The translations under genes and the position numbers were made by a program. From contig JAAXVR010000016.1 in the NCBI GenBank assembly GCA_013335405.1, positions 1-60,108 of the forward strand: a stretch of DNA of 60,108 bases, given 5' to 3'. The notes under the pieces are model-generated. The model had not been told where the DNA came from, searched no databases, and saw nothing but the letters and a program-made list of their open reading frames with translations. This DNA is from Chlorobiaceae bacterium. Lineage in GTDB: Bacteria; Bacteroidota; Chlorobiia; Chlorobiales; Chlorobiaceae. This document shows positions 34,838 to 44,907 of this stretch, in pieces. Each line of letters starts with the position of its first letter. The stretch's first letter is position 1.

Positions 34838-36157
34838 ATGGACACCGACATCCTCAAGCTGCAGGATAAAGAGGTTTTTGATTCGATTGCCAACGAGGCG
34901 AAGAGGCAGAACGAGACGCTGGAGCTGATCGCATCCGAAAATTTCACGAGCCTTGCCGTCATGCAGGCCTGCGGTTCCGTCATGACCAACAAGTATGCGG
35001 AAGGGTATCCTGGCAAGCGATATTACGGCGGCTGCGAATATGTCGATGTGGCTGAGAATCTTGCCCGTGAGCGCGCGAAGAAACTTTTCAACTGCGATTA
35101 TGTCAATGTGCAGCCTCACTCGGGATCGAGCGCTAACATGGCTGTCCTGTTCTCGGTGCTGAAACCGGGCGACCCGATCATGGGCCTCGATCTTTCGCAC
35201 GGAGGCCACCTTACCCACGGCAGTCCCGTGAATTTTTCCGGGCAGCTTTTCAATGCCCACTCCTACGGTGTCGATCGCGAAACCGGCTGCATCGACATGA
35301 ACAAGGTCGAGGAGATGGCCATCCAGGTCAGGCCGAAGCTCATGATCACCGGAGCGAGCGCCTATTCCCAGGGGTTCGACCTGAAAGCCTTCAGGGCTGT
35401 CGCCGACAAGGTTGGCGCCCTCCTGATGGCTGACATCGCCCATCCTGCCGGACTTATCGCCGCAGGCCTGCTGGGCGATCCCATGCCGCACTGCCATTTT
35501 GTCACCACCACGACCCACAAGACCCTTCGCGGTCCGAGAGGCGGCATGATCATGATGGGCAAGGATTTCGAAAATCCCCTCGGGCTGACCATCAAGACCA
35601 AAACCGGTTCCCGGGTGAAGATGATGTCGGAAGTGATGGACGCGGAAGTGATGCCCGGCATCCAGGGCGGCCCGCTCATGCACATCATCGCCGCCAAGGC
35701 GGTCGCTTTCGGTGAGGCACTGCAACCGGAATTCAGGGAGTATGCAATCCGGATCCGGAAGAACGCCGCAAAGATGTGTGAAAAGTTCCTGGAACTGGGT
35801 TACGATATCGTGAGCGGTGGAACGAAAAACCACCTCATGCTGCTCGACCTGCGCAACAAGAACGTGACAGGAAAGGTTGCCGAAAACCTTCTGCATCAGG
35901 CAGGCATCACCGTGAACAAGAATATGGTACCGTTCGACGACAAGTCGCCATTTGTGACCAGCGGCATCCGTATCGGCACTCCCGCCATGACGACGAGGGG
36001 AATGAACGAGGACGACAGCGTTCTTGTGGCGGAACTGATCGACAGGGTTATTTCATCTGCCGAAAAACCGGAAATTGAAGCGGTCTGCAGGAACACGAGG
36101 GAGGAAGTCAGGGCGCTCTGCCTGCGTTATCCCCTTGACGGCTATGCTGCAGTCTGA
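34838..36157 (+). CDS. glyA: Serine hydroxymethyltransferase
   Basis: The 439-residue PLP enzyme interconverts serine and glycine, charging tetrahydrofolate with a one-carbon unit. [47 protein letters not shown] and the PLP site [13 protein letters not shown] (Lys228) are conserved. The ATG at 34838 has GGAC at a 7-nt spacing, better than the GTG six bases earlier. With the gcvPA fragment at the window start it belongs to glycine/one-carbon metabolism. A hairpin follows the stop. Confidence 0.97.
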   Translation: MDTDILKLQDKEVFDSIANEAKRQNETLELIASENFTSLAVMQACGSVMTNKYAEGYPGKRYYGGCEYVDVAENLARERAKKLFNCDYVNVQPHSGSSANMAVLFSVLKPGDPIMGLDLSHGGHLTHGSPVNFSGQLFNAHSYGVDRETGCIDMNKVEEMAIQVRPKLMITGASAYSQGFDLKAFRAVADKVGALLMADIAHPAGLIAAGLLGDPMPHCHFVTTTTHKTLRGPRGGMIMMGKDFENPLGLTIKTKTGSRVKMMSEVMDAEVMPGIQGGPLMHIIAAKAVAFGEALQPEFREYAIRIRKNAAKMCEKFLELGYDIVSGGTKNHLMLLDLRNKNVTGKVAENLLHQAGITVNKNMVPFDDKSPFVTSGIRIGTPAMTTRGMNEDDSVLVAELIDRVISSAEKPEIEAVCRNTREEVRALCLRYPLDGYAAV

Positions 36158-36196
36158 GATGCAGATATGCAGGATTTTCCGTTTCCGCTCTCCTTC

Positions 36197-36233
36197 TGAA
36201 ACCTCCCTCCGGCTTTTCCGGGGGGAGGTTTCA
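36197..36233. terminator. Hairpin between glyA and dnaG
   Basis: TGAAACCTCCC (36197-36207) and GGGAGGTTTCA (36223-36233) form an 11-bp stem, extended by an inner CCGG pairing. It lies between convergent genes. A clear T tract is absent on either side. Confidence 0.65.
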
Positions 36234-36290
36234 GGTCTGGCTGCTGCACCAGATGCTGAGGGTAACTGAAACACCGCTCCGGAAGCCTTG

Positions 36291-38183
36291 TCAGTTCCGG
36301 CTGAGGATCTGCCCGATCATCTGCTGAAGATCTTTTGTCGTTTTTTTTATTCTTTCGTCAAGCCGTTTTTTTTCCCGCATCAATTCCATTTCACGGTTCG
36401 TATCGCTTTCCCGCCGGATATTTTCCCTGATGGAGTTCTCTTCACGGACAAGAGGTTCGAGGATGAGGTTCCTGAACGCATCGAGAAACATGGTGAGGCA
36501 TATTCTCGCTTTTTCGGCGTCGGCATTCCTTTTTTCCAGCCATCGTTCGCTTACCGGCTGCTCCATGAGCAGACCGGTGGCAAGGTTCCCGGCCGCCTGG
36601 CTGCCGAAGTGCGACAGTTCGGTCGAGATGTCGATGCGTTCGTCGGGATCGGCCGCCATGTCATGATATCTGCGGATCAGGTGGCTGAAAATTTCCTGTG
36701 CATCGCTGTTCGGCAGTGTCAGCATCTCTTCGTGCGAAGCGGCGAATTCAAGTACCGTGTTGCCGTAACGGGTGCTTTCGAGCAACGCCTTGAGGAAGGT
36801 TTTTTCAAGCACGGATATTTCTTCCTGCCGTGCCGGTGCAAATGATGTATCGCGGCGGTTTTCGTCAGGTGCTTTTTTCTTCTTCAGCTGGTTATTTTCG
36901 ATATCGAGGATCTCCTGGAGCGCCTGGATTCCGATGGAAAGTTTTTCGGAAAGCTCCTGCAGGTAGAGTTCCTGCGCAATGCGGTCGGGTATGAGCGACA
37001 GAGAGCGGACAATTCTTCTCACCGCTTTCGATTTGTCTTCCGTACGGTCAAGAAAACCGGTTTGCCTTAAAATGCCTATCTGGAAATCGAGAAAAGCAGT
37101 GCGGTGCTCCGAAGTGTACTGCAGAAAATTTTCCCTGCCTTCCCGGCTGACGAAGCTGTCAGGGTCGTCCCCTTCGGGGAGCGTTACCACGAAAGGGGTA
37201 ATCCCGTGGGCAAGCAGGATATCGATGCCGGTCATCATTGACTTCTGGCCGGCAGGGTCGGCATCGTAGATAAACAGCACTTTTCCGGCGTAGCGGTGCA
37301 GGATTTTCGCCTGGTGATGCGTCAGGGACGTGCCGCATGATGCGATCGCACTGGTGATGCCCGCCTGATGCAGCGCCAGGACGTCCATGTAGCCTTCGAC
37401 AAGGATCGCCGTTTCCTCGCGGCGGATTTCGCTTTTTGCGGCATGCAGGCCGTAGAGCAGTTTCGATTTTTCGAAAATTCTGCTTTCGGGCGAGTTGAGG
37501 TATTTCGGTGTCTCGGGATCATTCCGAAGGGTTCTGCCACCGAATCCGACCACCTGGCCTCCGACGGAGAATATCGGGAAGATCACACGGTTCCGGAACG
37601 TATCGTACCAGGAGTTCCGCTGTTTGTTGTGGCTCAGGAGCCCGAGATCACAAAGTTGCTGTTTCTGGATGCCGGCTTTCCGGGCGGCGTCGAGGAGGTG
37701 TTCCCATCCTTCAGGGGCGTAGCCGAGCCCGAAACTCTTTATGGTCTTCTCGGTGAGGCCGCGTTTTTCTTTCAGGTATGATGCCCCCTTTTTCCCTTCG
37801 TTTTCCAGGAGGATGCCGTGGTAGAATCTGGCCGTCCATCGGAGCGTTTCAGTCCAGCTCTCTTCATGCCGCCCTTTTTCCTTTTTTTCCGTGAACCTGC
37901 TTATGTCGATGCCTGTCCTTTTTGCGACGAGCTCGACTGCCTCGGGAAACGATACCTTTTCCATTTCCATCACGAAAGAAAAGACGTTTCCGCCCTTGCC
38001 TGTGGAAAAGCATTTGTAGATCTGCTTGTCGGGAGAAACGACGAACGAAGGCGTCTTTTCCTTCGTGAAAGGGGAGAGGGCCTTGTAATTGCGTCCTGCA
38101 GGCTGCAGTGCCAGATAGTCTGAAATGATATCGACGATGTCCGCTGCCTGGCGGATGTCGTCGATGACGGAATGAGGGATCAT
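36291..38183 (-). CDS. dnaG: DNA primase with degenerate zinc-binding site
   Basis: The 630-residue protein makes RNA primers at the replication fork. The N-terminal zinc domain (about 1-100) keeps the fold motifs SPFTKEKTPSFVVSP and YKCFSTGKGGN, but the four zinc ligands (normally CxxH...CxxC) read Ser37, Thr40, Cys58 and Thr61, so only one is left. The Toprim core is complete: LVEGYMDVLALHQAG and the acidic FIYDADPAGQKS near residue 300. The C-terminal part (about 430-630) is the helicase-interaction region. The gene is convergent with glyA. Confidence 0.95.
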   Translation of the reverse strand: MIPHSVIDDIRQAADIVDIISDYLALQPAGRNYKALSPFTKEKTPSFVVSPDKQIYKCFSTGKGGNVFSFVMEMEKVSFPEAVELVAKRTGIDISRFTEKKEKGRHEESWTETLRWTARFYHGILLENEGKKGASYLKEKRGLTEKTIKSFGLGYAPEGWEHLLDAARKAGIQKQQLCDLGLLSHNKQRNSWYDTFRNRVIFPIFSVGGQVVGFGGRTLRNDPETPKYLNSPESRIFEKSKLLYGLHAAKSEIRREETAILVEGYMDVLALHQAGITSAIASCGTSLTHHQAKILHRYAGKVLFIYDADPAGQKSMMTGIDILLAHGITPFVVTLPEGDDPDSFVSREGRENFLQYTSEHRTAFLDFQIGILRQTGFLDRTEDKSKAVRRIVRSLSLIPDRIAQELYLQELSEKLSIGIQALQEILDIENNQLKKKKAPDENRRDTSFAPARQEEISVLEKTFLKALLESTRYGNTVLEFAASHEEMLTLPNSDAQEIFSHLIRRYHDMAADPDERIDISTELSHFGSQAAGNLATGLLMEQPVSERWLEKRNADAEKARICLTMFLDAFRNLILEPLVREENSIRENIRRESDTNREMELMREKKRLDERIKKTTKDLQQMIGQILSRN

Positions 38184-38501
38184 TGAAGCGGTTTATAACG
38201 AGCCATTGAATAATTCTTGATACGTAATTTTAATACGTACAATTTCGCACAAAGTGTGATTAGTCTTGAAAAATCACATCCATATTTACTAAATTGGCCC
38301 CTGACAGTTTCGTTCTTTTCTTCTCTTGTCGTATTGCAATCAACTGTTCCGAGAGGAATTTATTTCTGTTGTTCATGATAATTCCTTGAATTTCTCGAAG
38401 GTTACCTGTTATTGTAAAAAATGTAAAGCAGTCTGGCAATTTTATGGAACGGGGGGTGACAATCAGATGCTCTCCGGGACAGTCTAAACCATTTATCGTC
38501 T
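38184..38501. other. Divergent promoter region between dnaG and exbB
   Basis: The 318-bp AT-rich gap holds two TACGTA palindromes (38221-38226 and 38234-38239) and an inverted repeat TGTGATT...AATCACA (38255-38278). No Fur consensus could be read with confidence. No gene seen. Confidence 0.45.
38255..38278. promoter_or_regulatory. Inverted repeat, possible operator
   Basis: TGTGATT (38255-38261) and AATCACA (38272-38278) are exact inverted copies with a 10-bp gap. The half sites recall CRP/FNR sites, but the centre-to-centre spacing is wrong for CRP (14 bp between TGTGA and TCACA instead of 6). Confidence 0.3.
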
Positions 38502-39251
38502 ATGAAACAGGGCTTTTTTACCGGTCTTCTCATTGTGGTCACCTATGCGATTTCTTTCGCATTCTATCTCTGGATGGGCACCACACCTCCCGATTCAATG
38601 TTTCATGCCGTCTGGAAAGGCGGACCGGTCGTTTCGGTGCTGATAGCGCTGATCCTCATGGTGATCGCCTACATCGTCGAGCGTATTATCGCCCTGAACA
38701 AGGCTTCCGGAAAAGGGAATATTCCCGGCTTTGTCCGTTCGGTCAAGGAAGATATCGATAACGGCTATATCGACCAGGCCATCGAAAAATGCGACGACCA
38801 CCAGAGCTCTCTGGCAGCAGTGATCCGCACCGTGCTTGAACGGTACAAGAAATGCTCCCACCTCAATATCACCGACCGGGAGAAAAAGGTCAGCGAAATG
38901 GAGAAAGCCGTCGAGGAGGCAACCATCATGGAGATGCCTCTGCTCGAGAAAAACCTTACCGCCATATCCACCATCGCATCTATATCCACCATGGTCGGAC
39001 TTCTCGGAACAACACTCGGCATGATCCGTGCATTCGCCGCCATGGCGACAAGCGGAGCTCCGGATGCGGTTCAGCTCTCACTCGGCATTTCGGAAGCGCT
39101 CTTCAACACTGCGCTCGGTATCGTCGGCGGTATCATGGGTATCGTCACCTACAATATTTTTACAAGCCGGGTCGATCATTTCAGTTACATGATCGACGAA
39201 GCTGCGTTCTATATCATCCAGACCCTCGGAACAGGTAAAACAGGTAACTGA
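38502..39251 (+). CDS. exbB: ExbB/TolQ-type proton-channel subunit
   Basis: The 249-residue inner-membrane protein has an N-terminal helix (about 5-25), a second helix near 45-65, a long cytosolic stretch with EMEKAVEEATIMEMPLLEKNL, and two C-terminal helices (about 150-175 and 195-220) with the conserved TVGLLGTTLGMIRAF-type motif. It forms the pentameric channel that, with ExbD, uses the proton gradient to drive TonB. The stop overlaps the next gene by one base (TGATG), indicating translational coupling. Confidence 0.93.
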   Translation: MKQGFFTGLLIVVTYAISFAFYLWMGTTPPDSMFHAVWKGGPVVSVLIALILMVIAYIVERIIALNKASGKGNIPGFVRSVKEDIDNGYIDQAIEKCDDHQSSLAAVIRTVLERYKKCSHLNITDREKKVSEMEKAVEEATIMEMPLLEKNLTAISTIASISTMVGLLGTTLGMIRAFAAMATSGAPDAVQLSLGISEALFNTALGIVGGIMGIVTYNIFTSRVDHFSYMIDEAAFYIIQTLGTGKTGN

Positions 39252-39784
39252 TGTCGAGAATCAAGGCCAAAAGGGTCGGATTCAGGATCGACATGACACC
39301 TATGGTTGACGTGGCGTTCCTGCTTCTGACCTTCTTCATGCTGACAACGAAATTCCGTCCGCCTGAAATCGTGAGGATCGATCTGCCTTCCTCACATTCC
39401 GAACGGAAGCTTCCCGAGTCGGACGTCCTTACGGTATCGGTAAGCAGCAACAACGATCTGTTCATGGGCGTATCGTCGCAGCCTTCGAGGGAGAAAATCT
39501 TCAATTCCGTTGTCAAACCGAAACTCAGGGCAGCCGGAATGTCCGACGGAGCGATTGCGGACTCCCTGAAACATTTCAGGCTTGCGGACAATTTTCCGGT
39601 CAACCGCGACGAACTCGACAAGTTTGTCGTGATGGCGCGTTTCGCCAACCAGAGACTCCGTCCGGTCATCAAGGCTGACGCGAATGCCGAGTTCGAAGCC
39701 GTAAACCATGTCATCAAGGTGTACAAGAAAGCGAACCTGCTGACCTTCAACCTCATTACCGTTCTTAAAAAGGAGGTCCGCTGA
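39251..39784 (+). CDS. exbD: ExbD/TolR-type protein, first copy
   Basis: The 177-residue protein has one membrane helix near the N terminus with the essential aspartate (Asp20 in [17 protein letters not shown]), then a periplasmic domain of about 130 residues ending in the [18 protein letters not shown] segment typical of ExbD. It overlaps exbB and the next exbD-like gene by one base each. Confidence 0.93.
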   Translation: MSRIKAKRVGFRIDMTPMVDVAFLLLTFFMLTTKFRPPEIVRIDLPSSHSERKLPESDVLTVSVSSNNDLFMGVSSQPSREKIFNSVVKPKLRAAGMSDGAIADSLKHFRLADNFPVNRDELDKFVVMARFANQRLRPVIKADANAEFEAVNHVIKVYKKANLLTFNLITVLKKEVR

Positions 39785-40308
39785 TGGGCATCGTTGATTC
39801 ACCGAACGGAAATCACAGCAGGAAAAAGGGGAAGAAGGGCTCGAAACGGATCGGGTTCCACCTCGATATGACCCCGATGGTCGATGTGGCTTTCCTTCTT
39901 CTGACGTTTTTCATGCTGACCACGACCTTTTCAAAGGCGAATACCATGGAAATCAACCTTCCTCCGGAAATGACCGAGGTCAAGGTTGCGGAAAACAACG
40001 TTCTGACGCTCAGGATTTCCGACAACGAATCGGTTTACTGTTCTCTGGGCAGTGAGGCGCCGAGTAGAATACCACTGTACGATTCCCGGGATACCAGGCA
40101 GCTCTCGCTGAGCGGACCGCTCCGCAGTCTTCTCAAGCAGCAGACCACACAGAACAGCAAGCTGGTCATCGTGGTGAAAATCAGTGACAAAGCGCGCTAC
40201 AAGCATCTTGTCGATATCATCGACGAACTGAACCTCATGAAAATCGACCGCTTCAGCCTTGATGATTTCACCGATCAGGATATGGCGGAAATTCAACGGG
40301 CCGTCTGA
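39784..40308 (+). CDS. exbD: ExbD/TolR-type protein, second copy
   Basis: The 174-residue protein repeats the ExbD plan, with a more basic N terminus (KKGKKGSKR), the aspartate Asp34 in [17 protein letters not shown] and a periplasmic domain ending [18 protein letters not shown]. The helix is nearly identical to that of the first copy, but the periplasmic parts differ, so a hetero-oligomer with division of labour is plausible. Tandem exbD genes are known in Bacteroidetes and Chlorobi TonB loci. Confidence 0.92.
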   Translation: MGIVDSPNGNHSRKKGKKGSKRIGFHLDMTPMVDVAFLLLTFFMLTTTFSKANTMEINLPPEMTEVKVAENNVLTLRISDNESVYCSLGSEAPSRIPLYDSRDTRQLSLSGPLRSLLKQQTTQNSKLVIVVKISDKARYKHLVDIIDELNLMKIDRFSLDDFTDQDMAEIQRAV

Positions 40309-40337
40309 GGTTCCAATCCGGAAAGGAGCGATTGAAA

Positions 40338-41141
40338 GTGTCAAAGAATATTGAGAAACTGCACGAGGATACCTTTCGGGAAAAAGCGGCCACCGCCTGG
40401 TCGTTCAGGGAGGAGTTCCTCGATACGGACAGGCTTCGGAAGCTCACGTACGGCAACCTTGTTCTTCGCCGCCAGGCCCATCTCTTCCTGAGCCATGGCG
40501 TGATACTCGCATCGGTCCTGCTTGGCGTATTCTGGATCGTATCCGCGAACTGGCAGACTATCGGGTCCCTGTTCGGACTGCTGGAAAAGGACGACCACCC
40601 GATGGTGCAGTGTTACGAAGTTGTCACCAGCGTTACCCAGCTTCCTCCTCCTCCGCCTCTCGACATTCCCGAACCTGCCCCGGTAACGCCTTCGGCAGCG
40701 CCTCCGGCTCCGAATGTCGGCAAGATCAAGCAGGTAAGCAAGGATGAAGCCCCGGTAGAACAGACGATAGCTACCCAGAAGGAGCTCAAGCAGGCGATTC
40801 AGACCCAGGGTACCGGCGCCGGAAGCGGGGTGGTCAGCGACGATGTGCCGATGTTCATCCCTTGCGAGAAAATGCCCGGGTTCCTCGATCAGAAGAAACC
40901 GCTTTATCCTGAAATGGCGCGCATAGCCGGTATCACCGGTAAAGTTTTCGTGGCCGTGCTGATAGGTGAGGACGGAAGACCGATCAAGGCAAAGGTCATG
41001 AAGCGTGTACCGGGCGACTGCGATGTATTCGATGCCTGCGCGATCAAATCGGTCATGGATTCACGGTATTACCCCGGCATGCAGAACGGCTCGCCGATCA
41101 AGGTTTGGTTCACCGTTCCCATCCGTTTTCAGCTCGACTGA
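40338..41141 (+). CDS. tonB: TonB energy-transducing protein
   Basis: The 267-residue protein has an unusually long cytosolic N terminus (about 50 residues), one membrane helix ([20 protein letters not shown]), a short proline-rich stretch ([20 protein letters not shown]) and a C-terminal TonB domain ([42 protein letters not shown]). Two cysteines in that domain, five residues apart, could form a disulfide. It couples the ExbB/ExbD motor to outer-membrane receptors, none of which lies in the window. GTG 40338 is chosen (preceded by GGAG); TTG 40332 is possible. Confidence 0.92.
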   Translation: MSKNIEKLHEDTFREKAATAWSFREEFLDTDRLRKLTYGNLVLRRQAHLFLSHGVILASVLLGVFWIVSANWQTIGSLFGLLEKDDHPMVQCYEVVTSVTQLPPPPPLDIPEPAPVTPSAAPPAPNVGKIKQVSKDEAPVEQTIATQKELKQAIQTQGTGAGSGVVSDDVPMFIPCEKMPGFLDQKKPLYPEMARIAGITGKVFVAVLIGEDGRPIKAKVMKRVPGDCDVFDACAIKSVMDSRYYPGMQNGSPIKVWFTVPIRFQLD

Positions 41142-41395
41142 TTCTGCCCTTTTTTTGATGCTGACGGACGGTAGAGCAGCGCAAAAATTATCCAGGCATA
41201 TGAGCCGAGCAGGGTGAACGGGCTTATGAAAAGCGCGAAAATCCCGTCGACCTCTTTTTCGAGGTACATTGCTCCGTAGCTTGTCGCGATAACCGCTGCC
41301 CCAAGGATGATCATGAGATAATTGATTTTTCCGAGGGGCATTTCCGGTTTCTGCTCAGCCTGCTTTTTCGCCTGTTTCTTCGGTGAAGATTTCAT
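41129..41395 (-). CDS. Small two-helix membrane protein (DUF3098-like)
   Basis: The 88-residue protein has a lysine-rich N terminus ([11 protein letters not shown]) and two membrane helices (about 25-45 and 52-75). The arrangement resembles DUF3098 proteins of Bacteroidetes/Chlorobi, a tentative match. Its start overlaps the end of argD by 41 bp on the same strand, and its end overlaps convergent tonB by 13 bp. Confidence 0.65.
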   Translation of the reverse strand: MKSSPKKQAKKQAEQKPEMPLGKINYLMIILGAAVIATSYGAMYLEKEVDGIFALFISPFTLLGSYAWIIFALLYRPSASKKGQNQSS

Positions 41396-42566
41396 CGAGT
41401 GCTTCGATACAGAGTTGAGCTTCCTCCCGGCTGATGTTCAGGGGCGGAAGAAGCCTGATGACGTTCTGGCTGGTGGCGTTGACCACGACATGTTTGCCGA
41501 GAGCCTTTTCCACATAGTATTTCGCTTCCTTGTGCACGGTAATGCCGATCATGAGGCCGCACTGACGGATTTCAATGATCTGGGAGTGTCTGGAGGCGAT
41601 TTTCCGGAGCTCTTCCGCAAGGAATTTTCCCATCGAGTCGGCATGCTCCATGAGGTTGTCGTTTTCGATCGCCTCGATCAGGGCGAGTCCTGCCGCGCAA
41701 GCTACAGGGTTTCCCCCGAACGTTGTGCCGTGGTTTCCGAAGGAGAGGACATCGGCGACTTTTTCACTGCCGAGGACTGCCGAGAGCGGCAGTCCCCCTC
41801 CCAGCGGTTTGGCGAGACAGACCAGATCCGGATCGGCATCGACGTGCATGTAGCTGAAAAATTTGCCGGTTCTGCCGCATCCTGCCTGGATTTCATCGGC
41901 AACGATGAGGAAACCGTATTGCTCCCTCAGTTCCCTGAGCTTCACAATGAATTCCTGCGATATCAGGTGAATGCCTCCCTCTCCCTGAACCGCTTCGATG
42001 AAGACAGCGGCTGTATTCCGGGATACCTGCTTTTCGAGGTCCTTGATGTCGTTGAAGGAAATCATCCCTGTCGCCGGCAGCAGCGGTTCGAACCCGTCGA
42101 CATATTTCGCCTTGGCGGTCAGCGACATGGCCCCGTAGGTTCTGCCATGAAAACAGTTGCTGAGAGAAAGCACCTCTTTTTTATCAGGGTTTCCGGAGAG
42201 TGCGGCCCATTTCCGGGCGATCTTGATCGATGCCTCGATCGCTTCGGCCCCGCTGTTCGCGAAAAAAACTTTCGAAAGGCCGCTCAGTGAAAGCAGCTTT
42301 TCGGCGAGCTCGAACTGCGGCCGAATCATGAAGAGGTTCGATGCATGGATGAGCTTGGCGGCCTGAAGGCTTATAGCCCGGACCAGCCGTTCGTCACCGT
42401 ATCCCAGGGCATTGACCCCGATGCCCGAAATCATGTCGAGATAACGGGTGCCGTCATTACTGTAGAGCCAGACGCCTTCGCCGTGTGAAACGGCAATGGG
42501 AAGCCTCGCGTAATTATGGAAAAAAAGCTGCTGCTCGGTTTCCGGTGTGACGGCTGTTTGTTTCAT
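41355..42566 (-). CDS. argD: Acetylornithine aminotransferase-type class III transaminase
   Basis: The 403-residue PLP enzyme has the ornithine/acetylornithine aminotransferase pattern: [60 protein letters not shown] and the PLP lysine in [16 protein letters not shown]. It would produce N-acetylornithine for arginine (and could serve succinyl-DAP in lysine synthesis). The frame is open to 42647, but ATG 42566 ([11 protein letters not shown]) matches the family. 5' neighbours are a small membrane protein and ndh. Confidence 0.92.
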   Translation of the reverse strand: MKQTAVTPETEQQLFFHNYARLPIAVSHGEGVWLYSNDGTRYLDMISGIGVNALGYGDERLVRAISLQAAKLIHASNLFMIRPQFELAEKLLSLSGLSKVFFANSGAEAIEASIKIARKWAALSGNPDKKEVLSLSNCFHGRTYGAMSLTAKAKYVDGFEPLLPATGMISFNDIKDLEKQVSRNTAAVFIEAVQGEGGIHLISQEFIVKLRELREQYGFLIVADEIQAGCGRTGKFFSYMHVDADPDLVCLAKPLGGGLPLSAVLGSEKVADVLSFGNHGTTFGGNPVACAAGLALIEAIENDNLMEHADSMGKFLAEELRKIASRHSQIIEIRQCGLMIGITVHKEAKYYVEKALGKHVVVNATSQNVIRLLPPLNISREEAQLCIEALDEIFTEETGEKAG

Positions 42567-42643
42567 GTTTTCCGGTGCTTCAGTCTGTGGTAGAGAGTAC
42601 GGTCTGGTCAAGACGATGATTATAACGATGAAAGGACTTCTCT

Positions 42644-42856
42644 TCAAATATTATTTTTCCGCTCTTTCCATTGCAGGAAGACCCTGATTGAACGCCATAT
42701 TCCATACGACCCTGCAAGGGCGGCATAGAGCGTGAGGTCATCTTTCGAGGAAGCCGGAAAGCTTTCCCTGAACAGCAGGATGTAGAGCGATATGCCGATG
42801 AAGGCTGCCGACAGCAGCATGCCGGTTATGATCGTGACAAGGGCGGCTTTCATCAT
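42644..42856 (-). CDS. Small membrane protein, unknown function
   Basis: A 70-residue protein with two predicted membrane helices (about 5-28 and 40-60) and a basic end (KERKNN). The ATG overlaps the stop of ndh in an ATGA, so it is probably translated with ndh. I do not recognise a family. Confidence 0.65.
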   Translation of the reverse strand: MMKAALVTIITGMLLSAAFIGISLYILLFRESFPASSKDDLTLYAALAGSYGIWRSIRVFLQWKERKNNI

Positions 42857-44160
42857 TCGCGGTCATCGGCCGGCCCCCTGTTGCGGCAGGGGTCCGGATC
42901 GGGATAGAAACGCCACTCACGGTTTACGATAAGTCTCGCACCGTAGCTGAACGTGAAATAGGACCATGCCCACTGGAGCATGACGAAAACCCTGTGGCGG
43001 AAGCTGGTGAGGAAATAGATATGTACCAGAAGCCAGGTGAACCAGGCTACGATACCGTCGAATTTGAGTCTGCCGACTTCGACGATAGCCTTGTTCTTTC
43101 CGATGGTGGCCATCTGTCCCTTGTCCCGGTAAACGAACGGTCTGCGTTCCTTTCCTTTCAGGTCCAGCTTGATATTCCTCGCTATGGCCCTGCCCTGCTG
43201 CTGCGCGACAGGTGCAAGTCCCGGCAGTGTCCTGCCGTTTTCATCCTCGAAATGGGCGAGGTCTCCCCCTACGAATATTTCCGGATGGCCCGGAATGCTC
43301 ATGTCTTTCTCGACGACAATTCTCCCGATCTGGTCGGTTTCGACACCCATGTTCCTGCCTATGCCGATGGCCGTGACGCCTGCAGCCCAGAGGACCGTCG
43401 ATGCCTCGATTCGTTCGTTGCCTATCTGGACACCTTCGGGATCGACATTGCTGACCATGCTGCTGGTCCAGACCTGAACGCCGAGCTTTTCGAGCGAGCG
43501 GGTCGCCTTGCTCGCAAGTTCGGGAGAGAAGGACCCAAGAATGCGGGGAGCAGCTTCGACAATGAAAATACGGGTGAGTTTCGGGTCGATGTTCCGGTAA
43601 AATTTCGAGAGCGTGTAGCGGCTCATTTCCCCGATCGATCCTGCAAGTTCAACACCGGTCGGTCCTCCTCCAACAATGACGAAGGTCAGGAGCTTTTTGC
43701 GTTCTACGGGATCGTTTGTTCGTTCAGCACGTTCGTATGCTTCCATGACCCTGCGGCGGATCTCCTTCGCCTGAGCCAGTGTTTTCAGGCCGGGAGCGTA
43801 CTCTTCCCATTCATTGTGTCCGAAATAGTGATGCTGCACTCCGCAGGCGAGGACAAGATAATCGTAGGGGATGGTTTTGAAATCGGTGATGACCTCTTTG
43901 TTTCCGATATCGATTTTCTCGACGATACCTTTGAAGACCGTGATATTATGCAGGTTGGCAAGCATGTTTCTCAAGGGCGCCGCAATATCCCCTTCCCCGA
44001 GGGCAGCCATTGCCACCTGGTAGAGGAGCGGCTGGAAAAGGTGGTAATTTTTCCGGTCGATGAGCGTTATTTCCAGATCCAGGTGATTGCCCAGTGTCCT
44101 GGCGGCCTTCAGTCCTGTAAAGCCGCCACCGACAATGACAACCCTTTTTTTCTGTTCCAT
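42853..44160 (-). CDS. ndh: Type II NADH dehydrogenase (NDH-2)
   Basis: The 435-residue flavoprotein oxidises NADH and reduces quinone at the inner membrane without pumping protons. It has the FAD-binding VVIVGGGFTGLKAARTL at the N terminus, the second dinucleotide fold FVIVGGGPTGVELAGSI near residue 155, the FVGGDLAHFEDENGRTLPGLAPVA flavin motif (partly) and a hydrophobic C-terminal region (about 370-410) that anchors it in the membrane. In phototrophic anaerobes it may work in redox balance rather than respiration. The next gene overlaps its stop. Confidence 0.92.
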   Translation of the reverse strand: MEQKKRVVIVGGGFTGLKAARTLGNHLDLEITLIDRKNYHLFQPLLYQVAMAALGEGDIAAPLRNMLANLHNITVFKGIVEKIDIGNKEVITDFKTIPYDYLVLACGVQHHYFGHNEWEEYAPGLKTLAQAKEIRRRVMEAYERAERTNDPVERKKLLTFVIVGGGPTGVELAGSIGEMSRYTLSKFYRNIDPKLTRIFIVEAAPRILGSFSPELASKATRSLEKLGVQVWTSSMVSNVDPEGVQIGNERIEASTVLWAAGVTAIGIGRNMGVETDQIGRIVVEKDMSIPGHPEIFVGGDLAHFEDENGRTLPGLAPVAQQQGRAIARNIKLDLKGKERRPFVYRDKGQMATIGKNKAIVEVGRLKFDGIVAWFTWLLVHIYFLTSFRHRVFVMLQWAWSYFTFSYGARLIVNREWRFYPDPDPCRNRGPADDRE

Positions 44161-44406
44161 TTGAATCGTTCTCGTGTCTCTCAGGTAATCTGCGTTTCTT
44201 GATCCGGCAGCAAGGCCGAAGAGAGCGGTTTATTTTATCAGGTTCAGTTCATTCGATTTCTATGCAGCAATGACCGAAAACGTTTCAAGGTAAAAATAAA
44301 GAAAGAATTTCCTTCGGTTTATCAGGATTTTTCCGTAACCGGAGAGTGACGGCATGGATGTTCTGCGTGGCCTGTCGGTTTTGTCTGCAGATGAGGGCTT
44401 CGACGC

Positions 44407-44907
44407 TCAGGTGAGCAGTTCGATAATGCGTCGATGTTCCGGGAATTTTTCAAGCATCGGCTCCCTGCAGGCAAAGAAGAGATCGCGGAACTCGAACCCG
44501 GGCGCAACAACGCAACTGACGAGTGAATACCCCTCCCTGTCGGGATATTCAGGCAGCGCACCGAACCAGCTTCCCGCCGGAACGGTTTCCTGGAGCACCT
44601 CACCGTTGTCTGTCGCGAGGCCAAGGGTAAAGCTTGACGGTCTGCTGTTTTCCGGAAACAGATGAACTGTCAGCGGGTTGCCGGCATGGTAGAACCATAG
44701 TTCATCGGAAGGTATCCGGTGAAGCCGGGAGCGTTCCGTGTTTTTCAGCAGATAGAAGATCGATGTCGCCCAGGCGCGCTCTATGTTCGATTCCCCGTCA
44801 CCGGGAAAGGTGTATGACCCGCAGCTCCTGTAGGTTTCCCGGTAATACCCTCCCTCGGGATGGCTGGTCAGTTTCAGGTTCTCTATCCAGAAGTCAGCTT
44901 TTTGCAT
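44407..44907 (-). CDS. Cupin-5 (DUF985) family protein
   Basis: The 166-residue protein matches the DUF985 cupin family: [53 protein letters not shown] and [17 protein letters not shown]-like. The fold is a beta barrel, often binding a metal or sugar-like ligand, with no settled enzymatic role. The ATG 44907 overlaps the end of purE by 14 bp, so the two are translated from one transcript. Confidence 0.88.
   Translation of the reverse strand: MQKADFWIENLKLTSHPEGGYYRETYRSCGSYTFPGDGESNIERAWATSIFYLLKNTERSRLHRIPSDELWFYHAGNPLTVHLFPENSRPSSFTLGLATDNGEVLQETVPAGSWFGALPEYPDREGYSLVSCVVAPGFEFRDLFFACREPMLEKFPEHRRIIELLT

Noticed and set aside
38255-38278. CRP site upstream of exbB
   Set aside because: Half sites match in sequence but the 14-bp gap is incompatible with the 6-bp gap of CRP sites.
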